The notes: generated from the sequence alone by a model not told the origin. Positions 22,299-33,220 are shown, counted from the first letter of the stretch. The stretch: DNA of 64,000 nt from Chloranthus sessilifolius (GCA_021018995.1 CM037593.1:5856088-5920087), one strand, 5' to 3'. Numbers and translations are program-made.

Positions 22299-22819
22299 CA
22301 TGGTTTGAAATCTCGAATTTCCAAGTTGTCTCGGACAGCTCCGAGACCGAGATGTCTCGGCGAGATGGTGTGAAATGAAAATAATTCTTTGAATGATCAT
22401 ACATCATTAAAATAGACGTTTGATCTTACACCATTAAAAATTACTTTATTATTATGTTTTGTGGTAAATATTTGAGATAAATCTAAACAGTCCAAGTGAT
22501 TGTTCATGATTGGAACACATTTTACTTAAATAATCACAACTATAAATCAATTGTATACCGTCTGATCAAAGATATTCAATATTGGCCGTTAAAAAATAAA
22601 AATAATAGTGATATTTGGGTGCAAAAGAATGAGTAGTATATTTTTAATAGTGTACAAGTCTAACACTACATAAATTATAATATAAAAATAATATTTATGA
22701 GGTTGCATCTCGGAACGAAATCTCAGTAGGATCTAGTCCCGACGAGGTTGTCTCGCTAAGGCTCGAGAGTGCAAAATGTCTCGTTCAAGATGAAAATCTC
22801 GAACGAGAATTAAATCATG
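22299..22819. mobile_element. hAT-type MITE, CATGGTTTGAAATCTCG family
   Basis: Left end CATGGTTTGAAATCTCG. Right end CGAGAATTAAATCATG. The 8-bp flanks ATGATACC (22291-22298) and ATGTTACC (22820-22827) differ at one base. Inside are many GTCTCG/CGAGAC hexamers near the ends. A second member (42316-49382) hosts a chromovirus in the GCSH intron. Confidence 0.85.
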
Positions 22820-23360
22820 ATGTTACCTAATCATGTAATTAAATGCCACTTGGCTCAAAACTAATGTGGGACCTGGTCTTTGGTTGAGAACAAAGTGGAG
22901 GATGCTAAATTGGCACAATGCGAGTGGTTGCATTGACCTGCATTAATTGAGCCAACTGCACTTGCAGCTAATTGCATCGCCCTCAGTGCCTTGCACTTTG
23001 CTTGCATAAAATCTATCCTCTATATGGGCCCTATTTTTTAAACACCTTTTTAACTATCATTCTCTATTTTAGATATTGCTTTTTTAATATACACTCCATC
23101 ATATTCTCTATTTTAATTACTCTATTTTTTAAAATATTATTATTTATTTTTATTTTATTATATTCTTATCATCACTCAAATTTTCAAATATTTACCTTTC
23201 TTTATGGTCATATTTTTTAAAACCGAACTTGAACCCGAACCCGAACCCAAAACCGAACTTGAAATCAAAATCAAAGAAAAAAATAAAATTATAAGTGAAT
23301 GGGAAATCGAACTAAAAAATTCATACAAACACTCAAATTTTTAAATATTCACTTTTTCTA
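22820..23360. other. repetitive DNA, no gene seen
   Basis: Continuation of the repeat hit by the hAT element, then AT-rich sequence with an ACCGAACTTGAACCCGAACC simple-repeat patch near 23222. No conserved protein. Confidence 0.35.
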
Positions 23361-23560
23361 GCTATTATATCGGTCATTTGTTTTCAAGAGTCTATTTCTC
23401 TAACGATTATTTTCTGAAATTGGCTATATTTTTCTAACGATTATATTTATCGAGCGGTTGTATTTTTTTAACGGTCATATTCTCATACGATTAGAATTCT
23501 CGAATCGGCTGTAATTTCTCTAACATTCATAGTCTCTTATTTCAAAATAAGATCTGAATA
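23360..23560. repeat. imperfect TCTAACGATTATATT repeats
   Basis: Units TCTAACGATTATTTT, TCTAACGATTATATT, TTAACGGTCATATT and CGATTAGAATTC follow one another at 18-25 bp spacing. Comparable arrays of AACGGCTATATT type precede PIF/Harbinger genes in plants, and a PIF-like exon follows directly. Confidence 0.55.
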
Positions 23561-23662
23561 GGTTATTTTATTTAAATTTTTGTTACATAAAAAAATTAGT
23601 TATTTTTCGATAATTTCTTTTATCTTTTATCTACCTTATTCATTCTTCATATTTTCGTTCAA

Positions 23663-23812
23663 ATGTCTACTGATCTTGTCATCAAAATGCTGGTTGAAGA
23701 CTCCGACTCGGAGGATGAGTTGTTCTTCGCTACGGCAATTGTTGTGGCACAAAAACTATCGGAGGATGGAAGAAAATCCAAAGCCCGCCGTTGTTCTATA
23801 CAAGGCCACCAG
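23663..23812 (+). pseudogene. possible N-terminal exon of a PIF/Harbinger-associated protein
   Basis: The frame from ATG 23663 reads MSTDLVIKML, then SDSEDELFFATAIVVAQKL, then RCSIQGHQ. An acidic start followed by a basic patch and GHQ resembles the N-terminus of plant PIF/Harbinger proteins, from memory. It is followed by a good donor CAG/GTAAAC at 23813. No downstream transposase core is found. I regard it as a remnant; a small unrelated host exon is the alternative. Confidence 0.4.
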
Positions 23813-23974
23813 GTAAACCCTCAGGATCTCAAGTTCTCTGCTTCGGGGGCTTCTTCCTACCTCAAGATCTCTGCTTTTCACAAAGGCTTTTGTTCAGGTA
23901 AATCCTCTCCTTTTCATATCCTTTATTCCCCTTTTTGTCTTCTTTTTGTTTTTTGTGTATATGTTGAATACTTG

Positions 23975-24260
23975 ATAGCTTGTTTCTTTCTCAACTAACA
24001 GTCAAAATGAAGAACAGAACAAAAATATACTTATTTGAAACTTGTTTATGGCTGTTTTAGAATGGTAGATTCATGGTTTCTTTAGCAAAAAATCTGATTT
24101 TTTTTAATGGGTTATCTTTTTGTTTTTTGGTTATTTATTGCTCGTATAAAAAATTGAATTGATTAAATGAGTTTACTGGGCTTTACTTTTCAATCATGGA
24201 GTTCCTGTAATTGGGTTTTTGCTTTAGTGATTTAATGACTTAGGATTCTGGGTTCTGGTG

Positions 24261-24301
<41 letters not shown>

Positions 24302-24605
24302 CTTGTTTCTTTCTCAACTAACAGTACAAAATGAAGAGAAAGAAGAAGAATAAACTTTTTTAAATCTTGTTTATGGCTATTTTACAATGGTATATTCATG
24401 GTTTCTTTAGCAAAAAAGCTGATTTTTTTTTTAATGGGTTATCTTTTTTCTTTTTGGTTATCTATTGTTTGTAGCAAAAATTGAATTGATTAAATATATG
24501 TTTACTAGGCTTTACCTATAAATCGTAGACTTATGATAATTGCATTTTCGCTGTAGTAATTTGATGACTTAGGATTCTTGGGTCTGGACTCTGGTGTATA
24601 TACAT
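23975..24605. repeat. direct tandem duplication of about 320 bp
   Basis: ACTTGTTTCTTTCTCAACTA occurs at about 24300 and, as GCTTGTTTCTTTCTCAACTA, at about 23978. Each is followed by the same order of blocks (AAAATGAAGA, GTTTATGGCT, TTCATGGTTTCTTTAGC, AATGGGTTATCTTTT, TTTACTGGGCTTTAC/TTTACTAGGCTTTAC, GATGACTTAGGATTC). A (TA)n tract at 24266-24299 marks the junction. Confidence 0.88.
24266..24299. repeat. (TA)n microsatellite
   Basis: Sits exactly between the two copies of the 320-bp duplication. Confidence 0.9.
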
Positions 24606-24734
24606 TAGCATGAAACTTGCCTTTTATTAAATTGGTTTTCCTTCTTTTTTTTTTTTGTTGAATTTTCTATTATTATCTCTTTTGCATACTCCAAATTTGA
24701 AGTTGATGGGAGGTAATTTTTATGCATTTTTTTT

Positions 24735-24738
<4 letters not shown>

Positions 24739-24793
<55 letters not shown>
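24739..24793. repeat. (TA)n microsatellite
   Basis: About 27 TA units. The Tyr-Ile repeat open frame here is an artefact of the tract. Confidence 0.95.
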
Positions 24794-24795
<2 letters not shown>

Positions 24796-24799
24796 CGAC

Positions 24800-25535
24800 A
24801 CCATTTTATTCACATAAAGGAAATTGCGATGAGGGTAAAGCATCCCAAATGCACAACAAAGCTTGAGGTCACAAGTTTAATCACAGCTTACTCATGAAAA
24901 AATCAAATAAAAAAACTACATGACCCATCTCATACTAGCCTTCCCTTATCGTTTAAGATAATAAAAACTGAGTGCAGGTTCTCGAAGATCGAAATATCAT
25001 TGATACGGAACATAAATTCTTTACCCATTTGAAATGCTCTTGAAACTGATTCACCGAATGAACTTCTAGATTCCATCCCATTTCAACCAATGAATCCAAC
25101 AATGCATAAAGAAGCAAGTCTTCGCCAGGATTCAGAGCCAAAATTTCTGATAGAATTGGCATCAATTGGGTTTGAGGAAACTTTTCAAACTTTCATCCAT
25201 CTGAGGAAATTCTAGGTGACTTTCGATATCACTGTTACATCATAGTACACACCCACCACTGGATAAAGAGCATTTTAGATGTTTTTTTATCTTTTTGAGA
25301 ATTTAGGTGCTCTCAAATTTGGGGATCTAGAGTTTTTGTGTCATAATCAGACAATAAGGTTTGGCTTTTGATCAGGTTATTCAACTCTGCCATAAGTTTT
25401 TAAAAGAAGGTTCGTCAACATTTATACATTTAATGAACTAATAATTTCGGCATTGGTTTATTTTGTTTTTTGAACAATAATTAAAAACTTAAATTCATTG
25501 GGATATTTTAATGCCTTTTTTAATAAATTTTTGTG
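24800..25535. other. no gene supported
   Basis: A minus-strand frame at 24953-25165 (about 70 codons, ILALNPGEDLLLYALLDSL) has protein-like composition. It has no motif I can name and no convincing splice sites, so I leave it unassigned. The rest is AT-rich and non-coding. Confidence 0.3.
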
Positions 25536-25549
25536 GCTAGTTTTAAGCT

Positions 25550-25727
25550 AGGGGCCATTGTTTGGTGCAATGGTAAAAGGCTTGGGCTGCCAAGTGTGAA
25601 GACGCAGGTTTGAGTCTGGAGAGCAGCCACTTTGTGTGTTAAAAGTCAGAGGTTAGGTCTATATCTCGTCCACCCCTCCCAGCAATCTGTACCTACGGAA
25701 ACAGCACTAGGTAATGGCCTTTTTTTA
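25550..25727 (+). mobile_element. tRNA-derived SINE
   Basis: An internal pol III promoter is readable: A box TGGTGCAATGG near 25571 and B box GGTTTGAGTCT near 25608. A T-rich tail (CCTTTTTTTA) ends the body. Target duplication: GCTAGTTTTAAGCT (25536-25549) and GCTAGTTATAAGCT (25728-25741), 14 bp with one mismatch. Confidence 0.85.
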
Positions 25728-25868
25728 GCTAGTTATAAGCTCTTTCTAGCAGAAAATGTAGATTTCTGCAATGAGAAAGGAACTACCACGGGCATGCAGC
25801 AATTTTGTTCTTCTCTGGAACCATTGTTGTATCTTGTTGAATTTACTAATTTTTAAAAGCTGCTCATT

Positions 25869-27666
25869 CTCGACATCAGGAGAAAAAGCCAGGTCTGGTC
25901 ATCAAGTTGTATATGGAAAAAGTGTTTGACAGAGTCCACTGGGACTACATTGACAAAGTCCTCCTAGCGATGGGTTTTGGTAATAGATGGAGGATGTGGA
26001 TCCGTGATTGCATTATTTGTCCAATGCTCGCTGTTCTTATTAACAGCTCCCCTAATGGTTTCAGGGCGGGGTCGAGGGGGCTCAGGCAGGGCTATCCGCT
26101 ATCGCCATTTCTATTTAACCTGGTCGGGGAATGTTTGGGCAAGCTGTTAGACAGAGGTGCTGACCTCGGGCTTATCTTTGGGTTTTCGGCGGCTAGAGGA
26201 ACAAACCCTATAACCCATCTTCAATTTGCAGATGACACAATTGTCTTTTGCGATGCTTCCAAAAGCAATCTTCTGCATCTCAAATGCATTATGAGGATTT
26301 ACGAAGTGTGTACAGGATAAAAAGTAAATTGGGATAAATCCAAGATTATGGGTGTCAATTTAGAAAGAAATGATGCTGCGATTCTGGCTAGATATTTTGG
26401 GGGATCTCTTGGGGAGTTTCCTACTAGTTACCTGGGGATGCCATTTTGCCTAGGGAGTTCGAGATTGTCGCCCTGGGATCCTGTGATTGAGAGAGTAGAG
26501 AACAAGCTGGCAGTGTGGAAAGGAAAGCTGCTTTCTATGGTGGGAAGGCTTACCTTAATTAAGAGCGTTCTCTCTAACTTGCCTACTTACTTCCTTTCGA
26601 TGTTCAGATGCCCTAATCCAGTGGTGACCAGAATTGAAGGCTATATGCGAAATTTCCTTTGGAGCGACAGCAAGGAGAGGAATACTGGTCATCTTATGAA
26701 TTGGGAAAGGGTCTGTTTCTCTAACATGATGGAGGCTCGGGTATTTGGAAGGTGGGCCAAATGAATAGTGCTCTTCTATGCAAATGGCTTTGGAAGTTAG
26801 GTGATGGCCAGTGCTCTCTTTTCACTAATGTGATGTTGATGAAATACAAATTGGGAAGGGATGGCTGGGAGCTCTCAGTTAGGAATCTTGCTAATGCTTC
26901 AGGTTGGTGGAAACCTGGCCTTTCTTAGAGGAATCAAGTTTCAAGTGAACAATGGTAGGTCCACTCTTTTTTGGGAGGATGTCTGGGTGGGTCAGCAGGC
27001 TCTGAAAGTCCTTTTCCCAGCAATCTATCTTCTCAGCAGGAAAAAAGGCATTTCGTGACGGATTGCTTGAAGGAAATTAATTCTGTGGTTGAGTGGGATA
27101 TTGATCTTAGGAGAGATCTTAGACCCTCGGAAGCAGTCAACTGGGAGGAGCTTAGGGATCTTATTGCGATTGGTCCGCAGCTTAACGGTATGGAAGATAA
27201 GAGAATATGGAAAGGCCAGGCGAGTGAGAGTTTCTCTGTTATATCTGCCTTTCGGATTTTGTGGAGGAGACCTCTGATAGCGTCTCCTTGGGTGAGGTTG
27301 TGGAAAATGAAAGCTCCACCACACTGTGTTTTGTTCTCCTGGTGTGTTGCTCAAGATCGTATTAAGACTATGGATCGCCTTAACCGTAGGGGCCTTACGA
27401 TCCCAAACCGATGTATTATGTGTTGCCTTGAATCCAAATCAAGTGATCACGTTCTTATTCATTGTCCGGTTGCCTGTCATCTGTGGAACACACTCCGTCT
27501 TCGTTGGGACCTTCAAGGCTGTTTGCCTAAGTCTTGCGCCGACATCTCATCCGAATTTCAGATCCCTCATGGGGCTGCAATCCTCCCTATGGCTATCTTT
27601 TGGACGATCTGAAATGAGTGCAACGCCAGAATTTTCGAAGGCAAGTCTAAAAACTCTAATGCGTTG
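25869..27666 (+). pseudogene. L1 ORF2: reverse transcriptase and zf-RVT parts
   Basis: RT blocks appear in order: KVFDRVHWDYIDKVL near 25917, SRGLRQGYPLSPFLFNLV (26073-26127), then the catalytic LQFADDTIVF (26220-26249). After one in-frame stop at 26318 the region with SYLGMPF and VWKGKLLSMVGRLTLIKSVL follows. A frameshift near 26725 moves to frame 1, where zf-RVT reads CIMCCLESKSSDHVLIHCP (27412-27468). A TGA replaces the conserved Trp at about 27610. The frame continues to the insertion point and, after the insert, to a stop near 33322. Not functional. Confidence 0.92.
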
Positions 27667-27907
27667 TGACGCAAGTCAAAACCCTAGACTACATGAATGT
27701 TGATGAAATAATTATTTACCGAAATTAAACTAAATTAATTAAGCAAAACCAATACAAATAAATGTGAATACCTCAAGGTTCGTAGTCTTCCATTCGGATG
27801 ATCACATTCAATTCGGGTAGGGTCCAATCCGTTGCGCTAGATCTGTTAGCCTTGCAGAAGGAGGATCCTAGAGGTAGAACTTTAGCCGCTTCCAGATTAG
27901 GGCGCTC

Positions 27908-28852
27908 TGTCACGGGGTCGCACTTCCGCAACCTCAGTCCCGTGCGCCACCTAACGCACACTTCGCTAGGTCAGCCTACTTCTGATAACAATCGTCGCGA
28001 GGGCGTCCTTCGACGCGCTTTCAACCCGCGCGGTGCTTCGCTACCGCATGCAACGAAGCCAACCCTTCTGCACATCAGCTCTGATACCACCCGCCTAGAG
28101 GACGGGAACTCCTCCCAACATGGTTGCCTCTGTTTCACGGCCTACCATTCAGCTCATCGTGTCCCTTACGACACGCCCATCTACATCGCCGCTAACGCTG
28201 CTCAAGCTTCACCATGCCTTTGCACTAGTACCGCCGCTTCTTGAACCAAGCCCTGACCTTGTGCCTCGCTCCGTGCTCAATCGAGTCCCACGCAGCTTGC
28301 CTTCGTGTGCGTTCCGAATTACTAGCACACGTTCATCTATAACCCACATGCTGTCATGCTCAACTGAGTCCCACGCAGCGCCTTAGAGTTCTCACGCGAG
28401 GTTGCCCAGCCGTATGCACCGCGACGCGTAGTCCGAAGCCATACATCAACCTCCCTCGGGTTCCACACGGCATCGCTGCGTCGACGTCTTAGGCCCACCC
28501 TTTCAGGCCTAGGAGACACTTGCGCCCCCTCTGGCAACGCAAGGCCCCGTGTGCGGGGGAATAGCTCCCAAGCTCCCTTCCCCTATATAAGGGTAAAACA
28601 GTCATTCAGCCAGAATGGCAGGAGAACCTCAAACCTATTGGTTTGACATACCGCAACGCCTCATGCATCGCTAGCCCACCTTGGCTATGTCGCGTCCGTG
28701 ACGCTCCGCGTCATACCCTCATGCGACCGTGTCGCGTCCTCGCAGCGCGACCACGTCGCCGGGCCAACTTGGCCCCATGTCGCGTGCCCTCCTGGCACCA
28801 CATGTTGTGCCACACGCACCATGCCGCAAGCTCGAGTATTGGCCCCGTCACA
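27908..28852 (+). mobile_element. GC-rich solo LTR nested in the chromovirus LTR
   Basis: Starts TGTCACGGGG and ends CCCCGTCACA, short inverted LTR termini. GCTC flanks both sides (27904-27907, 28853-28856). The sister LTR at 32100-33220 lacks exactly this block, which proves insertion. A TATA box (CTATATAAGG) lies at 28583-28592 on the plus strand. Base composition is far more GC-rich than its surroundings. Long frames inside (for example 27798-28244) reflect GC content and are not proteins I recognise. TCTGATACCA near 28080 resembles a primer-site remnant, so it could be a deleted element rather than a true solo LTR. Confidence 0.7.
28584..28590 (+). promoter_or_regulatory. TATA box of the GC-rich LTR
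   Basis: TATATAA in the context CCCTATATAAGGG within an otherwise GC-rich sequence. Confidence 0.6.
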
Positions 28853-29104
28853 GCTCGCTCGTGGTTCAATGGTGGAATCTCAGGTTCTTCAAGGGTTTAG
28901 AGATTGGGTCGATCTAAGGGTTAGATTGGTTAGCTGGTTGGGATGAGATTTAGGATTATCGAATTGAGTCGATTCAATGGTTTAGATGAAAACTAGGGTT
29001 ATGGTTTGGGAAATTTTGGCTGAATAACGGCTGGATTTAAGGCTTATGGGAATCAAATAAGAGCAGAAAATAGATAAACAAATATAAGGATAAGAGATAA
29101 AATT

Positions 29105-29215
29105 GTGGGCATCACACCCTTGGCCTCACACCAAACCCATCTCGGGAAGAAGACAAATCAATCGTCGGCATCACACCCTTGGCCTCACACCAAACCCATC
29201 TCGGGAAGAAGAAGA
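29105..29215 (-). repeat. tandemly doubled conserved LTR leader motif
   Basis: On the minus strand GGTTTGGTGTGAGGCCAAGG followed by GTGTGATGCCCAC occurs twice about 58 bases apart (also doubled in the other LTR at 32588-32690). The same motif occurs once in chromoviruses A (43216-43248) and C (56360-56390). Confidence 0.85.
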
Positions 29216-29302
29216 ATCACTCTTCAACAATGGCTCATCTCAAGCACACAAGCAATCGTTTCATTCATCATCAATAACAAATTGCATTATTTTTTTAAAA
29301 GA

Positions 29303-29311
29303 CCTTATATA
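29303..29311 (-). promoter_or_regulatory. TATA box of chromovirus B LTR
   Basis: TATATAAGG on the minus strand, about 125-200 bases upstream of the two leader-motif copies. Confidence 0.6.
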
Positions 29312-29414
29312 GGAGGCCTCTAAAACATAAGAAAGCCCTAAAACAAAACTTAAAGACAAGTATGCCCCTAGAAACTCAACTTCGAATTCTGTAGAAAAAC
29401 CCATGTTCGCGATA

Positions 29415-29519
29415 GTCAATCGATCGACACCTGGAATTTGATCGATTGACTTATATATATAATTTGGTCTCTGGTCACAGAACAGTCAATCGACCGACAT
29501 CGGGTATTCGATCGATTGA

Positions 29520-29520
<1 letters not shown>
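29415..29520 (-). repeat. palindrome array of chromovirus B
   Basis: Two long inverted repeats, each GTCAATCGAYC .. GATCGATTGAC with a 14-base spacer (29415-29450, 29485-29520). A weaker one with CAATTGATCG is near 29597-29637. The other LTR has three equivalents (32897-32932, 32968-33003, 33061-33098). Confidence 0.85.

Positions 29521-29522
<2 letters not shown>

Positions 29523-29578
<56 letters not shown>
29523..29578. repeat. (TA)n microsatellite in LTR
   Basis: Follows the second palindrome. The sister LTR has only a short tract at 33006-33028, so it expanded after insertion. Confidence 0.9.
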
Positions 29579-29581
<3 letters not shown>

Positions 29582-29718
29582 TCCTCACGCCACATACCAA
29601 TTGATCGAATTTTAGAGTCGTCAATCAATTGATCGTATGCTTCAAAGACACCGATTACGATCTTTGAGCAGCCTCGTTACGATTTTCTTTTCATTTCTTC
29701 AGCACTGGAAATTTGTTG

Positions 29719-30460
29719 CTACCCAAATTCAAGACTTTCGATCTTAGCGTTCCCCGTCATTCTCCTCCACTGAAAATGTTTCATCACCGATGAAACACGC
29801 ATGTAGTACGGATCAAGTGTATAGGGACCCGAACGGTAGAACTCCTGGCAACTAACCCAAACAATCTCGGCATCTGGTAACGTCTGAGTATCATCTCGGT
29901 CAATTGTATCGGAGCGCACACTGTAAATATCTCCATGACGAACCAAATAATCTGGCTCGCTAACCCACTCTACCAAATATTTTTGAAGCTTCTCATCAAC
30001 TCTCCCTGGCCCAAAAGTCTTCATCACCGATAAAATGCGATTACGATATCGGTCAGAAATACCGAAACTCAAGCGACGAACTCTCTCATGATTGGCCCAT
30101 GCACTCTCGATAGTCGACTCATCAACCCTCTGCATCTCATAAACTTGAAACTCTCTGCCGCAGGTGAATGCCACAAGATCATCCCAAATTTCCTCAATTA
30201 CTTCTTTCCTCTGCTTGCTTGGTAGGGAAGGGGTATTGGCTACAAAGTTGGGATGAGATTGTAAATAGGGGTTGTTTGAAACAGGTTGCGAGGAGGTGGG
30301 GTTGAGCTTAAAGAAGGAACTAGGTCCTCCACATTGAACGTAGAGCTGACCCTGATATCTGGAGGAAGTTCGAGAACGTACGCATTAGGTCCACTCCTTG
30401 CCACAATTCTAATGGGCCCAGCGTTGCGGGTTTGAAACTTTTTTGCGACTCCCTAGGGGA
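29719..30460 (-). pseudogene. integrase C-terminus and chromodomain-like tail of chromovirus B
   Basis: Read on the minus strand: ARSGPNAYVLELPPDI and SSTFNVEDLVP (about 30430-30330) is the GPY/F module at the integrase end. In the frame starting at 30174 come KYLVEWVSEPDY and MRVSSVMKHF (chromodomain-like). The frame runs across the LTR boundary at 29759 and stops inside the LTR at 29719. Frameshifts lie between the modules. Confidence 0.75.
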
Positions 30461-31001
30461 ATCGTTTAGATCCAATCCGAACCATTGCATAATCATTGAA
30501 TTGAAATTCTATAAAAGCCTTAGGTAACTGCATCGATATTTTGAGAGTTTCATTGCATAAATTAATTTTAAGCTTAATTTCGGCATGCAATGCGAAATGA
30601 GACTCAAAACTTGACTCACAATAAAAATCAGAATGTGAGGCGGTATGCAAATCGAGACTATGATGTGTATGCGTGTTACTCTCATGTGCATGCGACGCTA
30701 ATGACTTACGTGCAGTGGCCTCTATCAACACTAGTGACTCATGTGTAGTGGACTCTACCAACACTAGTGACTCATGTGTGATCGAATCAAGTGACATTAA
30801 TGACTCATGTACACTCGGCTCGATTACCTCGTGTGTGTTTGCGTCAACCAAAACCAAAGGTTCAAGTACACTCGATTCTACCACGAACAAGGACTCGTGC
30901 ACAACGGGTTCTACCGGGCACAAACAAATTGTACGTATGTGACTCAGTAGATTCTTGTGTGGGTGACTCGGTTGACACACGTGTGGGTGACTCAACATCA
31001 C
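30453..31001 (-). repeat. coding-like repeat array replacing pol in chromovirus B
   Basis: On the minus strand an open frame encodes repeats of roughly 11 residues built on VESTTHESLVL. At DNA level a ~33-bp unit (GACTCATGTGTAGTGGACTC type) recurs from about 30715 to 30900. It sits where protease-RT-integrase should be. A non-autonomous element may keep such filler as an RNA or gag spacer; function unknown. Confidence 0.7.
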
Positions 31002-31725
31002 TACTCACAAGGGAAATAGAATTCTCTTTAATATAAGTTAGACTCTCATCAGCTTCTTCCATCCCCTCTTCACTCATCACGGTTCTAGGGTCATACACTT
31101 CCTCTTCTACTTTTATATTTTTCAGCTCCTTAGAACTTTCGCTTTTAGTCAATAAATTCGGAGTGGAAAATTTTGTAGTGCATTGATAAGCAAAGTGTCC
31201 AAATCCTTGACACTTAAGACAACCAAGACACTTATTTGTCTTGCTTCTCAAACTCCGCAGAAGGTGACGATGTGTCAAAGGAACATACTTTTCAATAAGT
31301 GTCACCTTCATATCCTCCCATATGGAGATGATTTAATCCGACGAAACTCAACATGGAGTTCTATATGAATCTAAATTTTTTTGGCATTACCCTTAAACTT
31401 TGTTGTTACTAGCTTAATTTTGTACTCATCTGGTATGCCATACCAATCAAAGTACTATACTAGACAACCACTCCACGAAGGTTCTAGGGTCTGTCGTACC
31501 CTCAAAATCTGGGACCTCATTCCAAATAGAGTTTAGAAACTTCTCGGCAGGGTCGTACTCAGGTTCATGAAGATGAGGATATCCCCGGACTTTAATCTCA
31601 TCACAACGTTTGGGATTTTGCCAAGAATTTAGAGTGTAGTGGTTCCCTCGTTTGGCTAGCACCCTTTCATGACGGGTAGCGAATTCATGGTGACGTGTAA
31701 GTGACTCATACATGATGCTTGACAA
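30862..31725 (-). pseudogene. gag of chromovirus B with CCHC zinc knuckle
   Basis: The N-terminal gag part is at 31725-31447 (PEYDPAEKFLNSIWNEVPD, then TDPRTFVEWLSSI). The part at 31311-30862 has RSKTNKCLGCLKCQGFGHFAYQC, a CX2CX4HX4C knuckle. A frame break lies between them (31330-31447). Confidence 0.8.
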
Positions 31726-32081
31726 AAATACAACCTATACACAATTCTATGGACCACACAACAGTTGAGGAATTTTAACAAACACATGACGTGCACACAA
31801 ATGAGGACACAAATGACATGACATCAAAGACATCGAAATGACACACATGTATCTCAAATTGAATAAGGACTTTTGTCAAACACAAGACGTGCACAATGAT
31901 GAATACAAATGAAATAAAATTCCATTAAATTAAAATAACATGCACATATGAACCGACAATGAATGAGGACTTTTATCAAACACTAGATGTGCACACTTTA
32001 ACCACAACTGAAATAAAATGCAATGAAAATTAAATTGCAATGGAATTAAATGTCATACAAATATGTCCTAACCTAGAACTT

Positions 32082-32098
32082 AAGCTTTGATACCAAAA
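32082..32098 (-). promoter_or_regulatory. tRNA-iMet primer binding site of chromovirus B
   Basis: On the minus strand TTTTGGTATCAAAGC follows the 5' LTR end after one base. It matches the standard TGGTATCAGAGC site with one change. Confidence 0.85.
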
Positions 32099-32099
32099 C

Positions 32100-33220
32100 T
32101 GACGCAGGACAAAACCCTAGACTACGTGAATGATGATGAAATGATTATTTTGCCGAAATTAAACTAAATTAATTAAGCAAAACCAATACAAATAAATGCG
32201 AATACCTCAAGGTTTGTAGTCTTCCATTCGGATGATCACATTCGATTCGGGTAGGGTCCGATCCGTTGCGCTAGATCTGTTAGCCTTGCGGAAGGAGGAT
32301 CCTAGAGGTAGAACTCTAGCCCAGATTAAGGCGCTCACTCGTGGTTCAATGGTGGAATCTCAGGTTCCTCAAGGGTTTAAGGATCGGATCGATTCAAGGG
32401 TTTAGATTGGTTAGATGGCTGGGATGAGATTTAGGATTATCGAATCAGGTCGATTTAATGATTTAGATGAAAACTAGGGTTATGGTTTGAGAAATTTTGA
32501 CAGAATAACGGCTGGATTTAGGGCTTATGGGAATCAAATAAGAGCAAAAAATAGATAAACAAAGATAAGGATAAGAGATAAAATTATGGGCATCACACCC
32601 TTAGCCTCACACCAAACCCATCTCGGGAAGAAGAAGAATCAATCGTGGGCATCACACCCTTGGCCTCACACCAAACCCATTTCGGAAAGAAGAAGAATCA
32701 CTCTTCAACAATGGCTCATCTCAAGCACACAAGCAACAGTTTCATTCATCATCAATAACTAATTACATTATTTTTTTTAAAAGACCTTATATAGGAGGCC
32801 TCTAAAACATAAAAAAACCCTAAAACAAATACTTAAAGACAAGTATGCCCCTGGAAACTCAACTTCGAATTCTGTAGAAAAACCCATGTTCGCGACAATC
32901 AATTGATCGACACCTGGAATTCGATCGATTGACGTATATATATAATTTGGTCTCTGGTCACAACACAGTCAATCGATTGACATCTGGTATTTGATCGATT
33001 GACTCATATATATATATATATATATTATATGTCGCCAGAATTAGTCCCTCACAGGCCACAGTCAATCGATTGAATTCCAAGAGTCGATCGATTGACTGTG
33101 CATTGCTCCAACACGCTGATTCTGATCTTTGAGCCTGGTTCTGATTTCCTTTTCGTTTCTTTTGCATTGGAAATCTGTTGCGGCCCAAATCCGAGACTTT
33201 CGATCTTGGCGTTCCCGTCA
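32100..33220 (-). repeat. 5' LTR of chromovirus B
   Basis: 1121 bp, TG..CA ends on the minus strand, with doubled leader motif, TATA box and three palindromes like the partner LTR but without the 945-bp insert. Confidence 0.9.

Larger units (their letters stand above)
27667..29759 (-). repeat. 3' LTR of chromovirus B (with nested solo LTR)
   Basis: Nearly the same sequence as 32100-33220, but longer by a 945-bp GC-rich insert (27908-28852). It contains a duplicated leader motif (29105-29215), a TATA box on the minus strand (29303-29311), palindromes at 29415-29450 and 29485-29520, and a (TA)n tract at 29523-29578. Confidence 0.88.
27667..33220 (-). mobile_element. non-autonomous Ty3/gypsy chromovirus (family B), minus strand
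   Basis: LTRs at 27667-29759 and 32100-33220 share TGACGCA at their left and CCCGTCA at their right ends. A tRNA-iMet primer site abuts the right LTR. The flanks CGTTG (27662-27666) and TGTTG (33221-33225) are a 5-bp target duplication with one C-to-T change. The internal part (29760-32099) keeps gag, the integrase C-terminus and a chromodomain-like tail. It lacks protease, reverse transcriptase, RNase H and the integrase core, which are replaced by a repeat array. It inserted into the zf-RVT end of an L1. Confidence 0.9.

Noticed and set aside
24953-25165. 70-codon minus-strand frame that looks protein-like
   Set aside because: No family, no splice sites or neighbours to support an exon. 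Kept only as an unassigned note.
25560-25625. A tRNA gene
   Set aside because: A and B boxes are present but the cloverleaf is poor, and a tail plus 14-bp target duplication show it is a SINE.
28078-28092. TCTGATACCAC as a primer binding site of another LTR element
   Set aside because: No LTR start follows it at the expected distance. Mentioned only as a possible remnant.
27798-28946. Several long frames in the GC-rich block
   Set aside because: GC-rich DNA has few stops; the frames overlap each other on both strands and sit in an LTR.
29415-29640. CRISPR-like array
   Set aside because: The repeated units are palindromes of different spacing in a plant LTR, with no leader, spacers or cas genes.
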